Origin: Zobellella endophytica
GTDB lineage: Bacteria; Pseudomonadota; Gammaproteobacteria; Enterobacterales; Aeromonadaceae
NCBI RefSeq assembly: GCF_003012775.1
Contig: NZ_PXYG01000002.1
Span: forward strand, 496,001-560,000
Direction of reading: 5' to 3'
DNA: 64,000 nucleotides
Below, one piece after another: positions 56,794 through 64,000 of the stretch (its first letter is position 1; each line of letters begins with the position of its first letter). Position numbers and translations under genes: made by a program. The notes beneath the pieces were generated by a model. The model was not told the DNA's origin and ran no database searches. It saw only the letters and a program-made list of their open reading frames with translations.

Positions 56794-57783
56794 GGGCGCC
56801 AGCCGAGCCTGTCCCAGGGTATTGGCGTCGGTGCCGAACCAGAGGCTGTCGCTGGCGGCGTGGTAGTACATGTGGCGCACCGCTCCGCCCTCGCTGGGGA
56901 TGGGCACCGCCGGCAGGAAGCGCTCCTCGGCGGTGTCGAAACCCAGCAGCCGTACCGGGCGGGAGCCCACGTCCACCAGCCACAGCCGTCCGCGTTGGTC
57001 CATGCCGGAGCCGTAGGGCTGGGCCCGCCCCGCGCCGGGAATGGGCCACTCCTCGAACTCGTTCCCTGCCGGCCGGTAACGGCCGATCATGCCGCCGGCG
57101 AAGTCCAGGTACCAGACCTCGCCGTTGGCGGCGATTTCCAGACGGCGCACCCGGGCCTGCTCCCGGGGCAAGGTCACCTCGGTCAGCGCCAGCGTCTGCG
57201 GATCGATCCGGGCCAGCTTGTTGGTGCCGAACAGGGCCACCCAGGGCCGGCCCTGGCCGTCCAGCTTGATGCCATAGGGGCGGGCATCGGGGGTCGGCAC
57301 CCTCACCAGGGCGATGTCGCCACTGGCCATGTCCAGCCGGCCCACCCTGTTGCTGCCCTGGGCGGTAAACCAGATCCCGCCCCGGCCATCCAGCGCCAGG
57401 GTGTGGGGATCGCGCACCTCCGGATCGGTCATGGGGAAGGTGACTGTCTCCCCGCTCGCCGGATCCAGCCGGCCGATGCGGGCATTGCGGTTGCCGGCGT
57501 ACCAGACCAGTCCCGCCTCATCCACCACCAGGTTGTGGGGATGGGTGCCCGGCTCCAGCTCGATGCGCCGGAACTGCTCGGTGCCGGGATCGAACACCGC
57601 CAGGTAGTTGCCCGCCTGGCCGCAGAACCAGACCCGCCCGGCCGGATCCACGTAGGGATCCCGCGGCCGGGTGCCGGCCCAGGGCACCGGCCACTCGCGG
57701 ACGGCGGCGGGCCCGGGCGCCGCCTCCTGCGCCCCGGGCCCGAAGGCCAGCAGCAGCCCCAGTAACAGGAAAAGATGTCTCAT
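56791..57783 (-). CDS. Secreted Vgb-like beta-propeller protein, copy 2
   Basis: 330 residues with a signal peptide (MRHLFLLLGLLLAFGPGAQE). Blades align along the whole length with copy 1: AGTRPRDPYVDPAGRVWFCG, YAGNRNARIGRLDPASG, DPHTLALDGRGGIWF, LDFAGGMIGRYRP and LWFGTDANTLGQARLAP. The conserved His-rich strand VRHMYYHAASDSLWF is shared and corresponds in position to HLHYH in copy 1. Equal length and order indicate tandem duplication followed by divergence. The function is unknown for both. Confidence 0.8.
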   Translation of the reverse strand: MRHLFLLLGLLLAFGPGAQEAAPGPAAVREWPVPWAGTRPRDPYVDPAGRVWFCGQAGNYLAVFDPGTEQFRRIELEPGTHPHNLVVDEAGLVWYAGNRNARIGRLDPASGETVTFPMTDPEVRDPHTLALDGRGGIWFTAQGSNRVGRLDMASGDIALVRVPTPDARPYGIKLDGQGRPWVALFGTNKLARIDPQTLALTEVTLPREQARVRRLEIAANGEVWYLDFAGGMIGRYRPAGNEFEEWPIPGAGRAQPYGSGMDQRGRLWLVDVGSRPVRLLGFDTAEERFLPAVPIPSEGGAVRHMYYHAASDSLWFGTDANTLGQARLAP

Positions 57784-57822
57784 TCGTCCGTCTCCCGGTT
57801 GGGTTACACCCTCTTAGTGTAG

Positions 57823-57954
57823 CCGTACCGGGTGGTGCCCTGGGCGCTGTCGGCGGACGCCATGCCGTTCGTGATCAGCCACGAGCTGTGGGCCACCGAC
57901 GGCCTGATACTCGGCTTTGTACTGATGATGCTGCTGGATACCGCCCAGGGGTAA
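57823..57954 (+). pseudogene. Remnant of a ZIP-family metal transporter (C-terminal end)
   Basis: The frame reads PYRVVPWALSADAMPFVISH then ELWATDGLILGFVLMMLLDT and AQG before TAA. The SHEL...GLILGFVLMMLLD pattern is the last helix of ZIP zinc/iron transporters, but the usual spacer between the His-Glu motif and the helix is shortened, and no start or upstream helices remain (a stop lies just before). It appears to be a 3' fragment left after deletion. Confidence 0.5.
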
Positions 57955-58097
57955 GGCACCAGCCAGTTGCACGATATTGGAGTACGGGTGATGTCCTCCG
58001 CAGGGAGGACAGCTCATCCACATAAGTTGCCCCGTGTTTCCCGCAGCGCGGACAGGCAGGCGGGCCGCCCGCGCTCCAGGACCGCTCGGACACCGGC
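57952..58097. repeat. Possible degenerate copy of the inverted-repeat element
   Basis: It starts at the TAA ending the ZIP remnant (TAAGGCACCAGCCAGTT, resembling the TAGAGCACCGATCAGTTT arm), contains the hairpin GTCCTCCGCAGGGAGGAC, and has GGCAGGCGGGCCGCCCGCGC as in copy C. The right arm is not recognisable. Assignment is tentative. Confidence 0.3.
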
Positions 58098-59897
58098 TCA
58101 GGCAAACACCCTTTCCGGCGCTGGTGCTATCTCGCCGGTCTGCACCCGCCACTGGGCGGCGTAGAGGCCGTTTCTGGCCAGCAGTTCGGCATGGCGCCCC
58201 TGCTCGGCGATGCGACCCTGGTCGACCACCACTATGCTGTCGGCGTGGACTATGGTGGACAGCCGGTGGGCTATCATGATCACGGTGCGGCCGTGGGCAA
58301 TCTTGCGCAACGAGCGCTGGATGGCGGCCTCGGTCTCGTTGTCCACCGCGCTGGTGGCCTCGTCGAGGATCAGCACCGGCGGATCCTTGAGCAGGGCCCG
58401 GGCCAGGGACAGCCGCTGACGCTGGCCGCCGGACAGCCGCACGCCCCGCTCGCCCACCGGGGTATCCAGTCCTTGCGGCAGCCGCTCGATGAACTCCCAG
58501 GCTTCCGCCACCCGGGCGGCGGCGACCATCTCTTCCTCGCTCGCCTCGGGGCGGCCGTAGGCGATGTTGTCGCGGATGCTGCCCTCGAACAGGAACACGT
58601 CCTGGCTGACCAGGCCGATATTCTGCCGCAGCTGCTGCATGTCCAGCCGCGCCAGCGACTTGCCATCCAGATAGATGTCACCTTGCTCCGGCTGGTAGAA
58701 ACGCAGCAAGAGTTTAACCAGGGTCGATTTGCCGGAGCCGGTGGCGCCCACCAGGGCCAGGGTGGAGCCCGCCGCCACGGTCAGCTCGATGTCGTTCACC
58801 CCCACCCCGCTGGATGGATAATGGAAGCTCAGGCCCTCGAAGCGCACCTCGCCTTTTACCGGGGCCGTCAGCCCTTCGCCGCCGTCCTGCACCTGCACCG
58901 GGGTGGTCAGCAGATCCAGGATGCGCCGGGTGCTGGCCATGGCCCGCTCGAACAGATCGATCACCTGGGCCAGGCCGGTGAGCGGCCACAACAGCCGCTG
59001 GGTGAGGAACACCAGCACCCCGTAGGCGCCCACATTGAGCGAGCCGTCCAGGGTCTTGAGGCCGCCGAGGATAAAGGTGGCCAGAAAGCCCACCAGTATC
59101 GCCATGCGGATGATGGGGATAAAGGCCGAGCTGATGCGGATGGCCTTGCGGTTGGCCTCTACATAGGCCTCGCTGCTCTGACGCAGCCGCTCGGCCTCGC
59201 GGGCCTCGGCGGTAAAGCTCTTGATGGTGGCGATGCCGCCCAGGTTGTTGGACAGCCGCCCGGCCAGTTCACCCACCTTTTCGCGCACCTCGGCGTACAC
59301 CGGGCCGGCCTTGCGCTGGAAGTAGAAGGCGCCCCAGATGATGATGGGGATGGGGGTGAAGGCCAGCAGGGCGATCTGCGGCGACAGCACCATGAACACG
59401 GCGCCCACCGCCACCACGGTGACGAACACCTGGATCAGGCTGTTGGCGCCGCCGTCGAGGAAGCGCTCCAGCTGGTTGACGTCATCGTTCATGATGGACA
59501 CCAGTTGGCCCGAACTCTTGGACTCGAAAAAGCCCATATCCAGCCGCTGCACGTGCTCGTAGGCGTCCTGGCGCAGATCCGACTGCAGCCGCTGGGCCAG
59601 GTTGCGCCACAGGATCTGGTAAAGGTACTCGAATAGCGACTCGCCGGCCCAGATCAGGAAGGTGAGCACCCCCAGCACCAGGATCTGCTCTCTGGCCTCG
59701 ACGAAGCCGAGTTTGGCCACGAAGCTCTGCTCCTGGTTGACCACCACGTCGATGGCGATACCGATCAGGATCTCGGGGGCGATGTCGAACAGTTTGTTGA
59801 GGATGGAGCAGCAGGTGGCGGCGATGATGCGGCCGCGATAGCCCCGGGCATAGCGCAACAGGCGCCCCAGCGCCTGAAAGCTGGACGAGCTGGACAT
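58098..59897 (-). CDS. ABC exporter, fused membrane and ATP-binding domains
   Basis: 599 residues. Six helices (residues about 20-320) precede the nucleotide-binding domain with Walker [18 protein letters not shown], signature [16 protein letters not shown], and Walker [18 protein letters not shown]. It is an MsbA-like half-transporter expected to work as a homodimer. A Fur-type box lies 64-82 bp upstream, so it is probably induced by iron limitation and may export a siderophore or related compound. No siderophore biosynthesis genes are in the window. Confidence 0.9.
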   Translation of the reverse strand: MSSSSSFQALGRLLRYARGYRGRIIAATCCSILNKLFDIAPEILIGIAIDVVVNQEQSFVAKLGFVEAREQILVLGVLTFLIWAGESLFEYLYQILWRNLAQRLQSDLRQDAYEHVQRLDMGFFESKSSGQLVSIMNDDVNQLERFLDGGANSLIQVFVTVVAVGAVFMVLSPQIALLAFTPIPIIIWGAFYFQRKAGPVYAEVREKVGELAGRLSNNLGGIATIKSFTAEAREAERLRQSSEAYVEANRKAIRISSAFIPIIRMAILVGFLATFILGGLKTLDGSLNVGAYGVLVFLTQRLLWPLTGLAQVIDLFERAMASTRRILDLLTTPVQVQDGGEGLTAPVKGEVRFEGLSFHYPSSGVGVNDIELTVAAGSTLALVGATGSGKSTLVKLLLRFYQPEQGDIYLDGKSLARLDMQQLRQNIGLVSQDVFLFEGSIRDNIAYGRPEASEEEMVAAARVAEAWEFIERLPQGLDTPVGERGVRLSGGQRQRLSLARALLKDPPVLILDEATSAVDNETEAAIQRSLRKIAHGRTVIMIAHRLSTIVHADSIVVVDQGRIAEQGRHAELLARNGLYAAQWRVQTGEIAPAPERVFA

Positions 59898-59960
59898 GAA
59901 ACAGACTCCACACAGGAAAGGAAAAGCCGCTAGCCTACCGGATCAGGGCACACCATTAAA

Positions 59961-59979
59961 GCGAATCATTATCATTTTA
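59961..59979 (-). promoter_or_regulatory. Fur box upstream of the ABC exporter
   Basis: Read on the minus strand, TAAAATGATAATGATTCGC matches the 19-bp Fur consensus at 14 positions by eye, including the core ATGATAATNATT. It lies in the only intergenic space before the exporter gene. Confidence 0.6.
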
Positions 59980-59982
59980 CGG

Positions 59983-60561
59983 TCATTCCCCGGCTCGTAG
60001 CCGCCGCAGCTGGCCGAGCTCCAGGCCGGCAGGGATCTCCCCGGCGGCCAGGTACTTGTAGCCGGTATTGACCCCGAACTCGGAAATGCCCAGCGCCTTC
60101 ACCAGCTCGAAGTGTCGCTCGTAGGCGAACAGATAGCCGGCGTCTCCCGAGGGACGGCGCAGTATGCGCTCGATTTCGTCCGCATGAGGGCTGGCGAAGG
60201 CCTCGGCCAGCCGCCCGGCGTTGCCGCCCTGGGGGCCGATGGGCTCCGCATCCGGATCCGGTTCGAACAGCTCGGGGGCCGAGTTGTACTGATCCACCAC
60301 CCAGCCCTGCTGGCACAGGGCGCAGAGCAGAATGTCGTCGTCGTGGTTCTGCGCCACCAGCACCGGCGCCTTCAGCTCGGCAGACAGCAGGCAGCCGAGC
60401 GCCAGCACCACCTCGGGCTGCTGGCCTTCCGCCTCCTCATCGAACACCACCACCGAGCCCTTGTGGGCCGAGGTGACGAAGGCATTGCGCCCCTCCAGTA
60501 CCGCGGCGACGGCATCGGCGTCGGTACAGCCCAGGGTGTAGCTGACATAAAAGCTTTCCAT
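59983..60561 (-). CDS. Uncharacterised 192-residue protein
   Basis: No family recognised. There is no signal peptide or membrane segment; it is acidic, with an alternating hydrophobic N-terminal half suggesting an alpha/beta fold (YVSYTLGCTDADAVAAVLEG, GSVVVFDEEAEG, VVLALGCLLSAELKAPVLVA) and a Pro/Asp-rich linker (APELFEPDPDAEPIGPQGG). The C-terminal part (YERHFELVKALGISEFGVNTGYKYL) looks like a helical pair. It lies upstream of the Fur-box exporter on the same strand, but the box between them suggests separate control. Confidence 0.7.
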   Translation of the reverse strand: MESFYVSYTLGCTDADAVAAVLEGRNAFVTSAHKGSVVVFDEEAEGQQPEVVLALGCLLSAELKAPVLVAQNHDDDILLCALCQQGWVVDQYNSAPELFEPDPDAEPIGPQGGNAGRLAEAFASPHADEIERILRRPSGDAGYLFAYERHFELVKALGISEFGVNTGYKYLAAGEIPAGLELGQLRRLRAGE

Positions 60562-60652
60562 CTTGACGGCTCCCGGAGCGGTGGCCCCTGCACGATGTCT
60601 GTTCTTTCAACATAGTCCGAAAACACCCCTGCCGTTGACCGCCCCAATGGAA

Positions 60653-60672
60653 AAGGGGCCCGCAGGCCCCTT
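60653..60672 (-). terminator. Terminator after the lipoprotein gene
   Basis: AAGGGGCC, CGCA, GGCCCCTT followed on the minus strand by TTCC. It lies 19 bp past the lipoprotein stop. Confidence 0.6.
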
Positions 60673-60690
60673 CGCAACGGCAATGGCCGC

Positions 60691-61914
60691 TTACTTGATC
60701 CAGATGGGATTGGAATAGGCGCGGTTGCCCTGCCTGTCCTCGACCACCCATTGCATCCAGGTGCGCTTGGGTGGTACCGGTACACCAGTACGGAACCACT
60801 TGGCACCGTTAATGCTCCAGCCCGCCACCTGCTTGCCGTCCAGCCAGACTTCGGCCTTGGCCAGGCCCAGCTCGGAGCGGAATTCCACCTCGGTTTCGCT
60901 GTAGGGGGCGGCTTCGCCGCCGAAATTGGTGGTGATGGGGTACACCTCGGGGCCGAAGCTGACGAAGCTGTGGCCTTTGGCAGCGGCGGTGGCGAAGTCG
61001 GCGGCAATGCGCCCCTTGGGGGTATAGGCGTACAGCTTGGCGCTCTGCTGGCGTGCGTCCTTCAACTGCGGGCTGGCACTCAAGTAGACCCGCTCGCCCC
61101 GATCCCAACGCTGGCGCATCACCGACAAGTAGGATTCGAAGTTGCTGGCCGCCGGGGCCAGCTCAAACAGCCCGATCGCCGCCTGATCGCTGACCGTGGT
61201 GTACATTTCCTTGTCGGAGTGCAGATCCCCCAGGGAGCCGGCGCTCAGCCAGGCGCCGAATTCGCCGGCCTGCCCCGGCTGACGCGGCCGGCGCAGATCG
61301 TCGGTTTCGTACAGCTCGCCCAGGTGAGCCTGGGGCTGGGCCGCGGTCCAGTGGGTCTGCACCATCCGCGGCACCTCGTTGTAGCTCGGCTTGCCGTACT
61401 GGCCCGGCTCGTTGCGCAGCAGCCGGTAGCCGGCGAACAGGGTTTCCCTGGCCGGGCTCTGCAGGCGGGTACTGAGCTTGATACCGGGGTAGTCCTTGCC
61501 GACTTCGTAACGGCTGAGCAGGGTGTTGCCGTTCCACTCCCGCTCGAGTTCGATCACCAGCCGCTCCGCGGTCTGTTCGACAATATTCAGCCCAGTCAGG
61601 CGCAGCTCACCCTCGCCGGGCACAAAGTCCAGCGAGACGATGCGATCGGGGCCGAAGCCGCCGTTCTCCACCAACGCCATGTCCACCACGCCGCCCTTGG
61701 CGCCCGGCTCGCCTCCCAGGGCGATGGCGAACGCGAAATGCGGGGTACGCACGGTAATATCCTCGGCACCGAGAGCATTACCGCCCTGGATAGTGGTCGG
61801 GCCTCGCACCACTTCGATGCCGGCGGGTGGGGCATTCCTGTTGACGGAAGGCGATGAACAGGCGGTTATAACGAGGGCTGCCAGCAGGGGCAGGCCGGAT
61901 TTGTAAAAGCGCAT
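60691..61914 (-). CDS. Uncharacterised lipoprotein
   Basis: 407 residues. ATG 61914 gives a lipoprotein signal (MRFYKSGLPLLAALVITACS) with lipobox VITAC. The body is mostly beta-rich with repeated motifs of type FAFAIALGGEPGAKGGVVDMAL. Near the C-terminus, GRIAADFATAAAKGHSFVSFGP and YSNPIWI resemble the tail found after some PHP/CehA-type metal-dependent domains, but the metal-binding His cluster of such enzymes is not evident. Function unknown. The earlier TTG at 61941 is rejected since it displaces the signal peptide. Confidence 0.7.
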   Translation of the reverse strand: MRFYKSGLPLLAALVITACSSPSVNRNAPPAGIEVVRGPTTIQGGNALGAEDITVRTPHFAFAIALGGEPGAKGGVVDMALVENGGFGPDRIVSLDFVPGEGELRLTGLNIVEQTAERLVIELEREWNGNTLLSRYEVGKDYPGIKLSTRLQSPARETLFAGYRLLRNEPGQYGKPSYNEVPRMVQTHWTAAQPQAHLGELYETDDLRRPRQPGQAGEFGAWLSAGSLGDLHSDKEMYTTVSDQAAIGLFELAPAASNFESYLSVMRQRWDRGERVYLSASPQLKDARQQSAKLYAYTPKGRIAADFATAAAKGHSFVSFGPEVYPITTNFGGEAAPYSETEVEFRSELGLAKAEVWLDGKQVAGWSINGAKWFRTGVPVPPKRTWMQWVVEDRQGNRAYSNPIWIK

Positions 61915-62104
61915 CTTGAGGAACCCTAAAAGGAACAACAACGGGCCAGAATTCTGACAGGTCCTTGCCAGAACTCAATAGCCTACCTGGGTGGATTATG
62001 TCGGAAATATGCTCCGCTGAGTCTGATCCGGGCCGGCTCAACCTGAGACCCCCCCCCGAGGGCCGGACGGCGGCAGGCGGTCCGGCCGCGACGAACGGGG
62101 TCGC

Positions 62105-62497
62105 TTACCCCTCATCCTGCTCCAGCCAGGCCCGGGCCTGGTCCAGATGTTCGAAGTACTCCACCTGGCTGCTCAGCAGAAACCAGTCGGCCACCCTGGC
62201 CATCAGCTTCTCCTTGAACTCGACGCCCACTATCGCCAGCTTGCCGAACTCGTCGCCGTGCTTGCGGGTAAAACGGATGTCCTCCCAGAAGGCCCGCGCC
62301 TCCCAGCCGCCGAAATCGATCATGTCCACCAACGCCTTGATCCGGGGCCTGTCCATGGTGGCCAGGGTCTGCTCGAGCTGTTGCTCCATCGCCCTGAAGT
62401 CATCGTAGGCGATATCGCCATAGATCTTGATGGTCAGGTACAGGGTATGGTTGTCCTGCTTTTTCATCTCGACGGCCATGCCGTGTGCTTCCAACAT
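62105..62497 (-). CDS. SpoIIAA-like (STAS/CRAL-TRIO fold) protein
   Basis: 130 residues, matching the SpoIIAA-like family: YLTIKIYGDIAYDDFRAMEQQL, IKALVDMIDFGGWEARAFWEDIRF and LAIVGVEFKEKLMARVADWFL. The family is linked to binding of small hydrophobic ligands or lipids and has no firm role. The start at 62497 follows GGGAG at nine bases. It is divergent from the DUF2939 gene. Confidence 0.85.
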   Translation of the reverse strand: MLEAHGMAVEMKKQDNHTLYLTIKIYGDIAYDDFRAMEQQLEQTLATMDRPRIKALVDMIDFGGWEARAFWEDIRFTRKHGDEFGKLAIVGVEFKEKLMARVADWFLLSSQVEYFEHLDQARAWLEQDEG

Positions 62498-62672
62498 GAT
62501 GGCTGCTCCCTTGTGGTGAAACCCAGCACTAAGTATGGCCGCTGTGACCGGGGGTGCCTCCGGCGCTGGCAAAAAGTAGGGCAAAGATTGATCGTCGTCG
62601 TCTTTCGGCTTGCCAACGGCACCGCTTGCAGGCAGCCTTGGCGGCAGGTATCGATTCGGAGTACAGCAAGCC

Positions 62673-63215
62673 ATGGGCAAAGTGAGATTTTTTCTGGTGC
62701 TCATCGCCGTGCTGGCGGCCGGCTACGGGGCGGCGGCGCCCTGGCTCACCGTCTACCAGATCCGCGACGCGGCCGACCGGCGAGACAGCCTGGCCCTGGC
62801 CGGGCACGTGGAATTCGACAGCGTGCGCCAGAGCCTGAAGGAGCAACTGAATGCGCGCATGCTGCGCGAGCTGGACGGCGAGCTCGAACAGAGCCCGCTG
62901 GCCGCCCTGGGCGCCGCCTTCGCCAACCTGGTGGTGGACGGCCTGGTCGACAGCTACGTGACGCCCGCCGGCATCGAGCAGCTGATGCGCGGAGAACCCC
63001 CGGCGCCGGGCATTCCCGACAGCAGCCCGCCGCCGGCTCCCGGAGAACCGGCGGCCGAACGCCGCAAGCCCTTCTCCGATGCCCGCATGGGCTACCGCTC
63101 GTTCAACCGCTTCGTGGTGACCCTGACCGACGACGGCGGCAAGGAGGCCGAATTCGTGCTGAGCCGCCGCGGCCTGGGCTGGAAACTGACCGCCATCCTG
63201 CTGCCGCTGGATTAA
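62673..63215 (+). CDS. DUF2939 domain-containing protein
   Basis: 180 residues. One N-terminal membrane helix (VRFFLVLIAVLAAGYGAA) anchors a periplasmic domain beginning PWLTVYQIRDAADRRDSLALAGHVEFDSVRQSLKEQL, the hallmark of DUF2939. A Pro-rich linker (PPAPGIPDSSPPPAPGEP) precedes the C-terminal part FNRFVVTLTDDGGKEAEFVLSRRGLGWKLTAI. Unknown function. The 3' end overlaps the CHAD gene by 4 bp. Confidence 0.85.
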   Translation: MGKVRFFLVLIAVLAAGYGAAAPWLTVYQIRDAADRRDSLALAGHVEFDSVRQSLKEQLNARMLRELDGELEQSPLAALGAAFANLVVDGLVDSYVTPAGIEQLMRGEPPAPGIPDSSPPPAPGEPAAERRKPFSDARMGYRSFNRFVVTLTDDGGKEAEFVLSRRGLGWKLTAILLPLD

Positions 63216-64000
63216 CCCCGCCGCTCGAGCCAGTGCCGCTTCAGACGCCGGCCGATGTCATCCGCTTCGGCCTCGAACAGCTGCCGCCCCAGATCCAGGG
63301 CCTGCGCCCTCAGCACCTGGCGCTGCTGCGCGAGCAGCGGCAATATCGGCTCGGCCAGTCCCGCCAACCTGGCGCCATAACGGCCGAGCAGGCCGGCCAG
63401 CATGTCCAGATCGTGCTCCCTGCCGAGCCATTCCCCCAGCTCCTTGCTCTGTTGGGCCCGGGGTTGCAGCCAGTCGGGCGCCAGCGGCTGCAGGAAGCGC
63501 AGCTGGTAGCCGTGGTATTTCACCCACTTGCGCCACTGGTGCCAGGGCTCGGCCTCGGCCACCCCGGCCAGCTGCCAGACCGGATCCCGGGCCTGCAGGT
63601 ACACGGCCTTGAAGCCGCCGCCCAGGGTGCGGTAACGGGGCTCGAGCGGCGGCCACCTGGCGATCCACTGCCGTCCTTCCCGCAGCGCCGTCGCCGCCTG
63701 CCTGACCACCTTGCCCGGTTTTTTCACCCCGTTCGACGCCGGCAGCAGCACCAGCAACTCGCGGATCACCTCGGCCAGAGCCGGCTGCTGCTGCGCCAGT
63801 TGCGCCAGGGTTTGCTGCCGGACACAGGCGTCGCGCAGGGGGGAAAGGCGGCGGGCGATATCACGGAAATAACGATCGCAGGGGCGGTACCTCCGGCCCA
63901 GGGGCGGCTCTATCAGCCGCAACAGGGCACGCAGCTTCTTCAGGTGCTTGCGGGCCTGGTGAATGGCGTCGTCCCGATCCGCCCCCTCGTTCAAGCCGGC
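63212..64000 (-). CDS. CHAD-domain protein, 5' end beyond the window
   Basis: 262 codons are visible and the frame stays open to the right edge. IHQARKHLKKLRALLRLIEP is the CHAD His/Lys/Arg signature; WHQWRKWVKYHGYQLRFLQP is its second half. CHAD domains bind polyphosphate and often follow a CYTH domain, none of which is visible here. The true start probably lies to the right of the window; a TTG at 63994 is an unlikely alternative. Confidence 0.85.
   Translation of the reverse strand, partial: AGLNEGADRDDAIHQARKHLKKLRALLRLIEPPLGRRYRPCDRYFRDIARRLSPLRDACVRQQTLAQLAQQQPALAEVIRELLVLLPASNGVKKPGKVVRQAATALREGRQWIARWPPLEPRYRTLGGGFKAVYLQARDPVWQLAGVAEAEPWHQWRKWVKYHGYQLRFLQPLAPDWLQPRAQQSKELGEWLGREHDLDMLAGLLGRYGARLAGLAEPILPLLAQQRQVLRAQALDLGRQLFEAEADDIGRRLKRHWLERRG

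Noticed and set aside
57814-58152. 112-codon minus-strand ORF across the ZIP remnant
   Set aside because: Its translation comes from repeat sequence and the reverse of the remnant; no start signal or family.

Overview
The window is a high-GC, gene-dense chromosomal segment of a gammaproteobacterium. Gene content (HelD, YjgR and YjeH-type genes, PutP, PhhA/PhhB with a TyrR-like box, a CioAB-type bd oxidase, a paired bacterioferritin, the Puu putrescine pathway) suggests a marine or estuarine member of the Aeromonadales (Oceanimonas/Zobellella-like). That placement is inference from gene content only. I saw no rRNA, tRNA, CRISPR array, prophage or intact insertion sequence. Both edges cut genes: a chemoreceptor on the left and a CHAD-domain protein on the right.

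Layout. 1-4.5 kb: minus-strand chemotaxis operon (receptor, CheY, STAS protein, CheA, second receptor), interrupted by a small inverted-repeat element. 4.5-5.2 kb: AT-rich gap. 5.2-7.7 kb: a periplasmic solute-binding protein followed by a membrane diguanylate cyclase. 7.8-11.4 kb: a 2-hydroxycarboxylate transporter with its CitA/CitB-type two-component system. 11.4-17.5 kb: AraC regulator/EamA exporter pair, a DUF2750 protein, NAD salvage (pncA-pncB), phenylalanine hydroxylase operon (phhA-phhB) and a META lipoprotein. 18-25.4 kb: the gamma-glutamylated putrescine pathway (puuB, puuC, puuR, puuD divergent from puuA) plus an NhaC-family antiporter. 25.7-31.7 kb: cyanide-insensitive-type bd oxidase with two small membrane ORFs, divergent from a multi-TM histidine kinase/NtrC-type regulator pair. 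31.7-36.4 kb: amino-acid dehydrogenase, NSS-family transporter, 4-hydroxyphenylpyruvate dioxygenase and a divergent Lrp-type regulator, which together with phhAB suggests Phe/Tyr catabolism. 36.4-42.4 kb: periplasmic AstE/aspartoacylase-like protein, GntR regulator, DNA helicase IV, Lrp regulator and YjeH-like exporter. 42.5-45.8 kb: glutathione-dependent formaldehyde detoxification (fghA, frmA) with a divergent LysR gene. 46-50.6 kb: AraC regulator, putP, YjgR-like ATPase, RDD protein. 50.8-55.1 kb: two bacterioferritin subunits, HxpB-like phosphatase, LacI regulator and a GH1 beta-glucosidase with a double palindromic operator. 55.3-58.1 kb: tandem Vgb-like beta-propeller genes among repeat elements, plus a remnant of a ZIP metal transporter. 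58.1-64 kb: Fur-box-associated ABC exporter, two uncharacterised proteins, a SpoIIAA-like protein, a DUF2939 protein and the CHAD protein.

Most of the window is core or catabolic metabolism with local transcriptional control. The least explained material is intergenic. One family is 100-230 bp elements with terminal inverted repeats and TA ends, repeatedly sitting on stop codons. Another is GTAG-headed hairpins whose stems vary while pairing is preserved, clustered around frmA, puuB and the LysR/AraC genes. Among proteins, the most interesting leads are the binding-protein/diguanylate-cyclase pair, the complementary bacterioferritin subunits, a 32-residue ORF upstream of cioA, and the Fur-box ABC exporter.
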